A stretch of DNA of 7,591 nucleotides. It comes from Bifidobacterium breve (GTDB lineage Bacteria > Actinomycetota > Acidimicrobiia > IMCC26256 > PALSA-555). Of this stretch, positions 1 through 4,700 are shown piece by piece. How positions within the stretch are numbered: the first letter of the stretch is position 1; every line of letters begins with the position of its first letter. The DNA lies in contig CAMDCC010000144.1 in NCBI GenBank assembly GCA_945889545.1, positions 1-7,591 on the forward strand. The letters run 5' to 3'. The notes beneath the pieces are model-generated. The model saw only the letters and a list, made by a program, of their open reading frames with translations, searched no databases and was not told the DNA's origin. A program made the position numbers and the translations under genes.

Positions 1-888
1 CTGCTCCAGCAACGCGACCACTTTCTCCCGCTGCGCGTGATCAAGGAACGCCTGGACGCATTCGGTCCGAACGGCGCGCCGCGCACGGGTTCAGCGAACG
101 GGGGAGGCCAGACCGCGCTCCCGTTGACCGATGTTCCCCTCGCGCCGTCGTCGGTGGTCGACAGTCCAACCCCGACTACCGCATCGACACCTGCGCCCGC
201 CCCAACCGCGCCGCCATCGGCGTCGCCTCCGGCATCCGCACCGCCCGCCACGCCGCCATCCACGCCGCCATCCACGCCGCCATCCACGCCGCCACCCACG
301 CCGCCACCCACGCCCGTCGCGCAGCCGACGCCGCCGCGCCCCACGCCGCCAACTGCGCGTCCAACCCCTCCCACGCCGTTGTCGCGACCTGCCACGCCAC
401 CGCAACCATCCCGGCAGCCGATCGCGGAGCTCGATGACGACGTCGACACCGAGGACGACGAAGACCAGGTGGGGAGCATCAAACGCGGGAACACCGTGGC
501 CGCATCGACAGATCTCACGCGGGGAGAGCTCGTAGAAGCAACCGGGCTCGCCGACACCCAACTCGACGCGCTGGAGGAGTTCGGGATCATCGTTGCGCTC
601 GTGGGGGACGACGGTCGTCCTCGCTACAACGACGAGATGCTGGCGTTGGCCGAGCTCGCGGCTGGTTGGTACCGGCGGGGGATCGAGGCTCGTCACCTCA
701 AGATGTACTGGCACTTCGCCGAGCGCGAGGCCGCGCTGTTCACACAAGTGCTCATGCCCTATGTGAAGCAACGCAACCCGGCGTCTCGAGCCAAGCTCCA
801 AGGCGAGCTCGAAGAGCTGGCTCGGCTCGGCCGCCGCCTTCGCACCGCGATGCTCCGCCGCGCGTTGCGCTCCACGCTCGCCGAGTGA
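1..888 (+). CDS. ftsR: FtsR-type MerR family transcriptional regulator (5' end outside window)
   Basis: The reading frame is open from base 1, and the first residues (QQRDHFLPLRVIKERLDAFG) match the end of the winged-helix MerR domain of FtsR/Rv1828-type regulators. The GTG at 37 is therefore internal and the true start lies upstream. Three parts are visible: the end of the DNA-binding domain (about 1-66), a long linker (about 70-505) rich in proline, threonine and alanine that ends in an acidic patch (427-468), and a conserved C-terminal helical domain (about 508-885). The last contains an RGELVEATGL-like helix and a GWYRRGIEARHLKMY segment typical of the effector/dimer part of this family. 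FtsR is a cytoplasmic DNA-binding protein linked to cell-division gene control in Corynebacterium. The family match and the neighbouring DUF151 and second MerR genes support the call; the gene name is by family and synteny. The linker is unusually long. The next gene starts 17 bases downstream or overlaps the stop. Confidence 0.85.
   Translation: MLQQRDHFLPLRVIKERLDAFGPNGAPRTGSANGGGQTALPLTDVPLAPSSVVDSPTPTTASTPAPAPTAPPSASPPASAPPATPPSTPPSTPPSTPPPTPPPTPVAQPTPPRPTPPTARPTPPTPLSRPATPPQPSRQPIAELDDDVDTEDDEDQVGSIKRGNTVAASTDLTRGELVEATGLADTQLDALEEFGIIVALVGDDGRPRYNDEMLALAELAAGWYRRGIEARHLKMYWHFAEREAALFTQVLMPYVKQRNPASRAKLQGELEELARLGRRLRTAMLRRALRSTLAE
250..309 (+). repeat. Five in-frame 12-bp tandem repeats coding for TPPS/TPPT
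   Basis: Units at 250, 262, 274, 286 and 298 read ACGCCGCCATCC (three copies) and ACGCCGCCACCC (two copies). They encode Thr-Pro-Pro-Ser and Thr-Pro-Pro-Thr. They sit inside the wider Pro/Thr/Ala-rich linker of the FtsR-like protein (about 163-420) and look like recent slippage or unequal-crossover expansion, because the DNA copies are nearly identical. They keep the reading frame. Confidence 0.9.
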
Positions 889-905
889 CGGCCCGCCCGG
901 CGGCA

Positions 906-1553
906 ATGCCGGAGTCTGCCCCTCTGAAGTCTGCCCCTCCCAAGTCTGCCCCTCTGAAGATCGTGCTCGACGAGGGCGCGCTCGCTACGCGCACCCGCGA
1001 CCTGGCCGCCGAGATCGCCGCGGACCACCCGGACGGCGTCGTCCTCGTCGGAGTGCTCAAGGGCGCGCTGGTCTTCCTTGCCGACATCGCCCGGCACATT
1101 CGAGAGGTCGACGTTGCGATCGACTTCCTCGCCATCTCGCGCTACGCGCCAGACTCCGGTCGGGTGCGACTCTTGAAGGATCTCGATCTTGACATCACCG
1201 ATCGCGATGTCGTCATCGTCGAAGATCTCGTCGACACGGGTCTCACCCTCGCGTACCTGGTGCAGCACCTCACCGTGCGGGGTGCCCGTCGCGTCGAGGT
1301 CTGCGCGTTGCTCGACCGCAGCGATCGCCGCATCGTGCCGTTGCCGCTGCGCTACGTAGGGATGGAGATCCCGGGCGATGCGTTCGTCCTCGGCTACGGA
1401 CTCCACGTGGGGGACCGCTACCGCAATCTCCCGTTCATCGCGCGCGCCGATCCCGCAGTGCTCGCCGCCGACCCCGACGCGTACCTCTCGCTGTACGGAC
1501 AGCAACACCGCGAAGAGAGGAAGGCGTCGTCGGCGCGCGATGCGGCGCCGTAG
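906..1553 (+). CDS. hpt: Hypoxanthine/purine phosphoribosyltransferase-like protein
   Basis: The 215-residue protein has the type I phosphoribosyltransferase hallmarks: LVGVLKGALVFLADI (residues 47-61, loop I), the PRPP-binding VVIVEDLVDTGLTL (102-115, acidic pair E106/D107), and a C-terminal YVGMEIP...FVLGYG...YRNLPFIA segment as in HPRTs. The family transfers phosphoribose from PRPP to hypoxanthine or guanine in purine salvage. Two differences stand out. The flexible loop between FLAIS and GRVRLLKDLD looks about three residues shorter than in ordinary HPRT, and the position of the conserved Asp in the GYxLD motif is His167 (GYGLH). Substrate is therefore uncertain. The N-terminus is a threefold 15-bp repeat. 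ATG 906 is chosen as the first ATG; GTG 885, which overlaps the ftsR stop as GTGA and would couple translation, is an alternative, as is GTG 963. None has a good Shine-Dalgarno. Likely co-transcribed with ftsR. Confidence 0.85.
   Translation: MPESAPLKSAPPKSAPLKIVLDEGALATRTRDLAAEIAADHPDGVVLVGVLKGALVFLADIARHIREVDVAIDFLAISRYAPDSGRVRLLKDLDLDITDRDVVIVEDLVDTGLTLAYLVQHLTVRGARRVEVCALLDRSDRRIVPLPLRYVGMEIPGDAFVLGYGLHVGDRYRNLPFIARADPAVLAADPDAYLSLYGQQHREERKASSARDAAP
915..959 (+). repeat. Three in-frame 15-bp repeats at the start of the hpt-like gene
   Basis: The units begin at 915, 930 and 945. Units 1 and 3 are identical (TCTGCCCCTCTGAAG) and unit 2 differs by two bases (TCTGCCCCTCCCAAG). They encode SAPLK-SAPPK-SAPLK, a basic, probably disordered N-terminal tail ahead of the phosphoribosyltransferase fold. 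The near identity at DNA level indicates a recent duplication. Confidence 0.9.
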
Positions 1554-1675
1554 GCGCTCGCCAGCGAGCGAACGGTCTGCAGGAACCATGGCGAACGTCC
1601 GCAGGAGCTCGGCCAGCGAGCGAGCGAATGGAGGTGAGCCAGCGTCTAGGGTGGCCTTTGAGGAGGGCTTGCGCC
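1554..1675 (+). other. hpt–DUF151 spacer with hairpin, direct repeat and -10-like box
   Basis: Two bases after the hpt stop there is an inverted repeat, CGCTCG (1555-1560) and CGAGCG (1565-1570), with loop CCAG. It could be a transcript 3' hairpin but has no T-run. The 12-mer GCCAGCGAGCGA occurs at 1560-1571 and again at 1612-1623. A TAGGGT box at 1647-1652 resembles an actinobacterial -10 element, but I see no convincing -35. AGGAGGG at 1661-1667 is the ribosome binding site of the next gene. No coding region is supported in this spacer. Confidence 0.5.
1661..1667 (+). promoter_or_regulatory. Shine-Dalgarno AGGAGGG fixing the DUF151 gene start at GTG 1676
   Basis: AGGAGGG lies 8 bases before GTG 1676, an ideal spacing. 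This selects GTG 1676 over ATG 1628 (upstream, no conserved sequence) and ATG 1685 (only three codons further in, but with a longer 17-base spacing). Confidence 0.8.
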
Positions 1676-2164
1676 GTGATCCAGATGTCACTGGTGGGTG
1701 TCCGGGTCGAGGTCCCCACGAACCAGCCGATCGTGCTCCTCCGCGAGGAGGAAGGGCAGCGCTACCTGCCGATCTTCATCGGCCCGCCGGAAGCCACCGC
1801 GATCGTCTACGCGCTCCAGGGCATGGAGACGCCCAGGCCGATGACGCACGATCTCTTCAAGACCGTGCTCGACGATCTCGCCATCGAGCTCCAGCGCGTG
1901 GTCATCACCGAGCTCCACGACGGCACCTTCTATGCCGAGATCGAGCTGGGCGGGAACGGAGGCGAGACGCGCCGCATCTCATCGCGGCCGTCCGATGCCC
2001 TCGCCCTTGCCGCCCGATACCCAGAGCCGGTGCCGATCTTCGCCGCCGAGGCCGTCCTCGACGAGGCAGGGATCCTCTTTGATCAGGATGAAGAAGAGGC
2101 CCAGATCGAAGAGTTCCGGGAGTTCCTCAACGAAGTGACGCCCGAGGACTTCGCCGCCGAGTAG
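1676..2164 (+). CDS. DUF151/BFN-domain 'bifunctional nuclease' family protein (Rv1829-like)
   Basis: The 162-residue protein fits the DUF151 (bifunctional nuclease) family in length and motifs: VGVRVEVPTNQPIVLLRE (residues 7-24), LPIFIGPPEATAI (31-43), RPMTHDL (54-60) and SRPSDALALAAR (103-114). An acidic C-terminal tail follows, with EEFREFLNEVTPEDFA typical of the actinobacterial members. Plant members have been reported to have DNase and RNase activity; for the bacterial members a structure is known, but the cellular role is not settled. No signal peptide or membrane segment is visible, so it should be cytoplasmic. It sits between ftsR/hpt and the second MerR gene, as Rv1829 sits between Rv1828 and Rv1830. 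It has its own ribosome binding site and perhaps its own promoter. The family call is firm; nuclease activity of this protein is inferred. Confidence 0.92.
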   Translation: MIQMSLVGVRVEVPTNQPIVLLREEEGQRYLPIFIGPPEATAIVYALQGMETPRPMTHDLFKTVLDDLAIELQRVVITELHDGTFYAEIELGGNGGETRRISSRPSDALALAARYPEPVPIFAAEAVLDEAGILFDQDEEEAQIEEFREFLNEVTPEDFAAE

Positions 2165-2167
2165 GTC

Positions 2168-2188
2168 GGCCTTCCTGAGGAACCGGCC
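2168..2188 (+). other. Inverted repeat just after the DUF151 gene
   Basis: GGCC-TTCC (2168-2175) can pair with GGAA (2179-2182) and, across a two-base bulge, with GGCC (2185-2188). The stem begins four bases after the stop codon, so it may protect or end the upstream transcript. It lacks a T-run and is not a standard intrinsic terminator. Confidence 0.35.
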
Positions 2189-2212
2189 ATCCGAGCACTG
2201 AAGAGGAATCCG

Positions 2213-2241
2213 TTGACGCCGCGCGCGCCGGGGACTACCGT
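2213..2241 (+). promoter_or_regulatory. Sigma-A-type promoter of the resR-like gene
   Basis: TTGACG (2213-2218) and TACCGT (2236-2241) are separated by exactly 17 bases. The -35 matches five of the six consensus bases, and the -10 fits the TANNNT pattern common in actinobacteria. The predicted transcript start is near 2248, which gives a leader of about 94 bases before ATG 2342. This is the best-looking promoter in the window. Confidence 0.75.
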
Positions 2242-2269
2242 CACACGGGCGTAACTACGCCGATGTGAC
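2240..2269. promoter_or_regulatory. 30-bp two-tier palindrome over the resR-like promoter (candidate operator)
   Basis: The outer arms are GTCACA (2240-2245) and TGTGAC (2264-2269). The inner arms are GGCGTA (2248-2253) and TACGCC (2256-2261), separated by AC. Both pairs share the same centre at 2254.5; only the two positions between the tiers fail to match. The site overlaps the last two bases of the -10 box and the predicted transcript start, so a bound protein should block initiation. The natural candidates are the encoded MerR protein itself or FtsR. Binding is inferred, not shown. Confidence 0.65.
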
Positions 2270-2341
2270 TCGCAATCTGCCGCCAGGGCTCTCAAGCTCC
2301 TGGCCAGTCAGAGCGGGGCTGCGACCGGAAGCGAGGGCTCG

Positions 2342-2848
2342 ATGGGCACGATCCAGGGCACGTTCGACGACGTAGCGGGTGAAGGCGACGGCTGGAGCGG
2401 CCCGACGGTCTGCGACATCGTCGACATCACGTACCGCCAACTCGACTACTGGGATTCGACCGACCTGCTGAAGCCGTCGCTGGCACCAGCCGCGGGGAGT
2501 GGCACGCACCGTCGCTACTCGTATCGCGACCTCGTCCAGCTCAAGGTCATCAAGGGCCTCCTCGATGCCGGGGTCAGCCTCAAGACCGCGCGCAAGGTCA
2601 TCGAGTCGCTCCGGGAGCTCGGCGATGACTGGCAGGCCGCCGACCTTGTGATCGACGGAGCCAACACCGTGCTCGCGCGCGACGGCGAGCACCTCGTCGA
2701 CCTCGTGCGCAAGGGCCAGGGCGTGCTCAACATCGTCACCGTCGGCAACATGACGCTCCAGCTCGACGCGGCGATCCAGAAGTTGGGACCTACCCGGTCG
2801 GCGACTGACGCATCGCCGACCGAGCGTCGGACCGCAACCGGGAGCTGA
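2342..2848 (+). CDS. resR: MerR family transcriptional regulator, ResR/Rv1830-like
   Basis: The 168-residue protein carries an N-terminal winged helix of MerR type (about 17-85): GPTVCDIVDITYRQLDYWDS is the helix-turn-helix, SGTHRRYSYRDLVQLKVIK is the wing and following helix, and LLDAGVSLKTARKVIESLRE is the next helix. A short C-terminal domain (about 86-145) contains LARDGEHLVDLVRKGQGVLNIV, close to the ResR group (Rv1830). It has no cysteine-rich metal loop, so it is not a classical metal or redox MerR sensor. It is a cytoplasmic DNA-binding protein. In M. tuberculosis, resR mutations have been linked to antibiotic resilience. ATG 2342 follows a purine-rich GCGAGGG at 2331-2337, and no in-frame ATG, GTG or TTG lies between it and the stop at 2252. 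The palindrome in its promoter suggests autoregulation. The gene name rests on sequence resemblance from memory plus synteny. Confidence 0.87.
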   Translation: MGTIQGTFDDVAGEGDGWSGPTVCDIVDITYRQLDYWDSTDLLKPSLAPAAGSGTHRRYSYRDLVQLKVIKGLLDAGVSLKTARKVIESLRELGDDWQAADLVIDGANTVLARDGEHLVDLVRKGQGVLNIVTVGNMTLQLDAAIQKLGPTRSATDASPTERRTATGS

Positions 2849-2851
2849 GCC

Positions 2852-3295
2852 ATCACCGAGGCCCTGCCGTACGAGCAGGTTCGCTTCGCGCACAACTCGG
2901 AGCGACAGTTCGCCAAGCTCCTCGACTTCTACGGCATTGAATGGGACTACGAGCCGCGCACGTTCACGCTCGAGCGTGATCGTGAGGGTCGACCGGTCCA
3001 GGCGTTCACACCCGACTTCTTCTTGCCCGCGTACGACCTCTTCATCGAGATCACCACACTGAACCAAAAGCTGGTGACGAAGAAGAACCGCAAGGCCCGT
3101 CGGCTCCGGGAGCTTCACCCCGAGGTGCAGGTGAAAGTGCTGTATCAGCGCGACTACCTCCACCTCCTCGTGAAGTACGGGCTCGAACCGCCCGAGCAGC
3201 TCTCGGGATCATCACCCGACGCGCCCACGCGTCTCGATCTGCGACCAGACTCCGCGCCCCAGCTGCAAACCGGATCGCAAGCCGAGTCCGCGTAA
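2852..3295 (+). CDS. PD-(D/E)XK nuclease-superfamily-like protein without a canonical start codon
   Basis: The frame after the resR stop stays open to TAA 3293-3295 and encodes 147 residues from ATC 2852. Residues 14-35 (HNSERQFAKLLDFYG...WDYEP) form the first helix and strand seen in many PD-(D/E)XK proteins. FTPDFFLPAYDLFIEIT (52-68) supplies the PD and the second acidic residue (D55, E66). The usual lysine after E66 is Thr68; a lysine-rich stretch (K73, K77, K78, K82) follows. The last 30 residues look disordered. No ATG, GTG or TTG occurs before TTG 3023, which would remove the helix and D55. A GGGAG at 2840-2844 lies seven bases before ATC 2852, and ATC ACC GAG GCC would read MTEA with one base changed. 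Either ATC (or CTG 2864) initiates, or there is a sequence error. It is probably co-transcribed with resR. Catalytic activity is unproven. Confidence 0.72.
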   Translation: MTEALPYEQVRFAHNSERQFAKLLDFYGIEWDYEPRTFTLERDREGRPVQAFTPDFFLPAYDLFIEITTLNQKLVTKKNRKARRLRELHPEVQVKVLYQRDYLHLLVKYGLEPPEQLSGSSPDAPTRLDLRPDSAPQLQTGSQAESA

Positions 3296-3318
3296 GACCT
3301 CCCGGGCCCTCGTAGCCC

Positions 3319-3324
3319 TAGGCT
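3319..3324 (+). promoter_or_regulatory. -10-like box TAGGCT for a possibly leaderless gcvT transcript
   Basis: TAGGCT ends eight bases before GTG 3333, which places the expected transcript start at or next to the start codon. No Shine-Dalgarno is visible before GTG 3333, which fits leaderless translation, common in actinobacteria. No clear -35 is present. Confidence 0.45.
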
Positions 3325-3332
3325 CCGGCTTC

Positions 3333-4439
3333 GTGAGCCCCGACATGTTGCGGCAGAGCCCACTCGACGCAGAGCACCGAGCACTTGGTGCGCGCATGGT
3401 CGAGTTCGGTGGCTGGGAGATGCCGATCCAGTACACGAGCGTCCTCGAAGAGCACCGTAGGTGCCGGGAGCACTCGGTGGTGTTCGACGTCTCGCACCTC
3501 GGCTCGGTGCTCGTCGCAGGGCCGGGGGCGGAGCCGATGCTCCAGTGGGCTCTCACGAACGACCTCGCCCGTATCGGACCGGGCGGCACGCAGTACACGC
3601 ACCTCCTCGACCCCGACGATGCCCACGTGGTCGACGACATCATCGTGTGGTGGGTGGGCGATGACGAGTTCATGGTCATGCCCAACGCGTCCAACACCAG
3701 TCGGCTGGTGGCTGCCCTCGAAGACGCCGCGGCACAGCACGCGGTCGGCGAGTGCACCGTCGAAGACGTGACCGCGAGCCGAGCAATCCTCGCGGTGCAG
3801 GGCCCGGAAGCTCGGGCTCGAGTGACGCAGGCCGTGCCTGAAGCCGCCGATGTCGCGCACCTGGCGGTGAAGCCGCTGACCTACGACGGCGCGGCCGGAT
3901 TCGCAGCCGGTACCGGGTACACCGGTGGGGACGACCCCGGCATCGAGCTGCACGTACCGGCCGCCGCAGCACCTGCTGTGTGGCGAGCCCTGGTGGACGC
4001 GGGCGCGCAGCCCGCCGGACTGGGCGCGCGCGACACGCTGCGACTCGAAGCTGGACTCCCACTGCACGGCCACGAGCTCGGGTTGGGAATCACGCCGCTT
4101 CAGGCGGGGCTGGGTTGGGTCGCTCGCTTCGAGAAGGGTGACTTCCGCGGCCGGGAGCCATTGCTGGCCGAGAAGGAACGCGGTGTTACTCGTCGTCTGC
4201 GCGGGTTGCTCGTGCGCGGCCGCCAGATCCCGCGCGAAGGATGCGCGGTGCTTGTGGGCGGTACGAAGGTGGGCACCGTCACGAGTGGGAACTTCTCGCC
4301 GATGCTCGAACAGGGGATCGCACTCGCGTTTCTGTCGCCCGATGTTGCAGTAGGCGCGGCGGTGGAGATCGACATTCGGGGTCGAATGACCGAGGCCGAG
4401 GTCGTGCAGCCACCCTTCGTCACAATCGGTGCGACCTGA
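3333..4439 (+). CDS. gcvT: Aminomethyltransferase, T protein of the glycine cleavage system
   Basis: GcvT takes the aminomethyl group carried on lipoyl-GcvH and passes the one-carbon unit to tetrahydrofolate, releasing ammonia; it acts in the cytoplasm. The 368 residues match the family length. Visible features are MVEFGGWEMPIQY (22-34), FDVSHLG (51-57), TNDLARI (75-81), the VDDIIVW segment (100-106) with the catalytic-region aspartates, MPNASNTSR, and GLGARDTLRLEAGLPLHGHE followed by TPLQAGLGWVARFEKGDF. The usual GYTGEDGFEI motif is altered to GYTGGDDPGIEL, with what looks like two extra residues and the Glu replaced. GTG 3333 is chosen because it fits the -10-like box; ATG 3345 is an alternative. 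It starts 37 bases after the nuclease-like gene and is not downstream of the glycine riboswitch. gcvH is not in the window. Confidence 0.95.
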   Translation: MSPDMLRQSPLDAEHRALGARMVEFGGWEMPIQYTSVLEEHRRCREHSVVFDVSHLGSVLVAGPGAEPMLQWALTNDLARIGPGGTQYTHLLDPDDAHVVDDIIVWWVGDDEFMVMPNASNTSRLVAALEDAAAQHAVGECTVEDVTASRAILAVQGPEARARVTQAVPEAADVAHLAVKPLTYDGAAGFAAGTGYTGGDDPGIELHVPAAAAPAVWRALVDAGAQPAGLGARDTLRLEAGLPLHGHELGLGITPLQAGLGWVARFEKGDFRGREPLLAEKERGVTRRLRGLLVRGRQIPREGCAVLVGGTKVGTVTSGNFSPMLEQGIALAFLSPDVAVGAAVEIDIRGRMTEAEVVQPPFVTIGAT

Positions 4440-4463
4440 TTCGCTCGCTCGTGTCCTCGCGAC

Positions 4464-4483
4464 CTCGCGCGAGCGGTTACCTT
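4464..4483 (+). promoter_or_regulatory. Short palindrome and -10-like box before the 39-codon gene
   Basis: CTCGCGCGAG (4464-4473) is a perfect 10-bp palindrome. CGCTCG (4442-4447) can also pair with CGAGCG (4470-4475), so a 3' stem for gcvT is possible. TACCTT (4478-4483) fits TANNNT and ends six bases before ATG 4490, the spacing expected for a leaderless message. No clear -35 is seen. Confidence 0.4.
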
Positions 4484-4489
4484 TATGTC

Positions 4490-4609
4490 ATGGCAAAGCA
4501 GATAAAGAAACACGCAGCGAATCGCGACCACACCGACGCGGGCAGCAATGGTGGCCCCCCGGGCAAGAAGCAGCGCCGCAAGGTGCGCAGGAACAACAAG
4601 GCCAGGTAG
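4490..4609 (+). CDS. Small very basic protein of unknown function (39 aa)
   Basis: ATG 4490 opens a 39-residue frame beginning MAKQIKKHAANRD and ending KKQRRKVRRNNKAR. It has about 14 Lys/Arg and only two Asp, with no Cys and no hydrophobic segment, so it would be soluble and probably binds nucleic acid if expressed. I do not recognise a family. Support comes from the -10-like TACCTT box at leaderless spacing and from its place in the gcvT–gcvP gap. A longer in-frame start (4241) would lie inside gcvT in another frame and is unlikely. The gene could be cotranscribed with the downstream riboswitch leader and gcvP. The stop codon lies inside the first of three 14-bp repeats. Confidence 0.55.
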   Translation: MAKQIKKHAANRDHTDAGSNGGPPGKKQRRKVRRNNKAR

Positions 4610-4644
4610 TCATCGTCAGGTAACCATCGCCAAGTAACCATCGA
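4603..4644. repeat. Three tandem 14-bp repeats across the end of the small gene
   Basis: The units are CAGGTAGTCATCGT (4603-4616), CAGGTAACCATCGC (4617-4630) and CAAGTAACCATCGA (4631-4644). Unit 2 differs from unit 1 at three positions and from unit 3 at two. The TAG stop of the small gene lies in unit 1, so the array begins in coding sequence and extends into the gcvP leader region. It may be a slippage product or a row of protein-binding sites. Confidence 0.85.
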
Positions 4645-4646
4645 AG

Positions 4647-4676
4647 GGTTCGCCTCGGCCTCGGCTGTGGTGAACC
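4647..4676 (+). other. Stem-loop upstream of the glycine riboswitch
   Basis: GGTTCGCC (4647-4654) pairs with GGTGAACC (4669-4676) as RNA, eight base pairs with one G·U, around a 14-base loop. No T-run follows, so it is not a clear intrinsic terminator. It could mark the 3' end of the small gene or belong to the long leader of gcvP. I see no convincing promoter between it and the first aptamer. Confidence 0.45.
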
Positions 4677-4700
4677 AATCGAGCACAACACGCCATCGAC

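Noticed and set aside
250..309. CRISPR-like repeat array
   Set aside because: Units are contiguous 12-mers without spacers and lie in frame within a coding region.
666..1553. Longer hpt product starting at GTG 666
   Set aside because: It would overlap the C-terminal domain of the FtsR-like protein in another frame, and its first 80 residues do not resemble phosphoribosyltransferases.
759..1691. Minus-strand frame of 310 codons opposite hpt
   Set aside because: The + strand has clear phosphoribosyltransferase motifs; the minus product is low-complexity Arg/Ala/Glu sequence.
2240..2269. CRP/FNR-type binding site at GTCACA...TGTGAC
   Set aside because: CRP sites read TGTGA-N6-TCACA; here the half-sites point the opposite way and are 18 bases apart.
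2255..3163. Long open frame (302 codons) on the minus strand opposite resR and the nuclease-like gene
   Set aside because: High-GC DNA gives long antisense frames by third-position bias. The + strand carries recognisable MerR and PD-(D/E)XK-like motifs here, and the antisense translation shows none.
3023..3295. TTG 3023 as the start of the nuclease-like gene
   Set aside because: It would delete the first helix and the PD motif that fit the fold, and no ribosome binding site precedes it.
2342..3295. ResR–nuclease fusion protein by readthrough of TGA 2846
   Set aside because: Same frame, so possible in principle, but a ribosome binding site lies just before ATC 2852, the ResR part ends at a normal length, and no readthrough or selenocysteine signal is visible.
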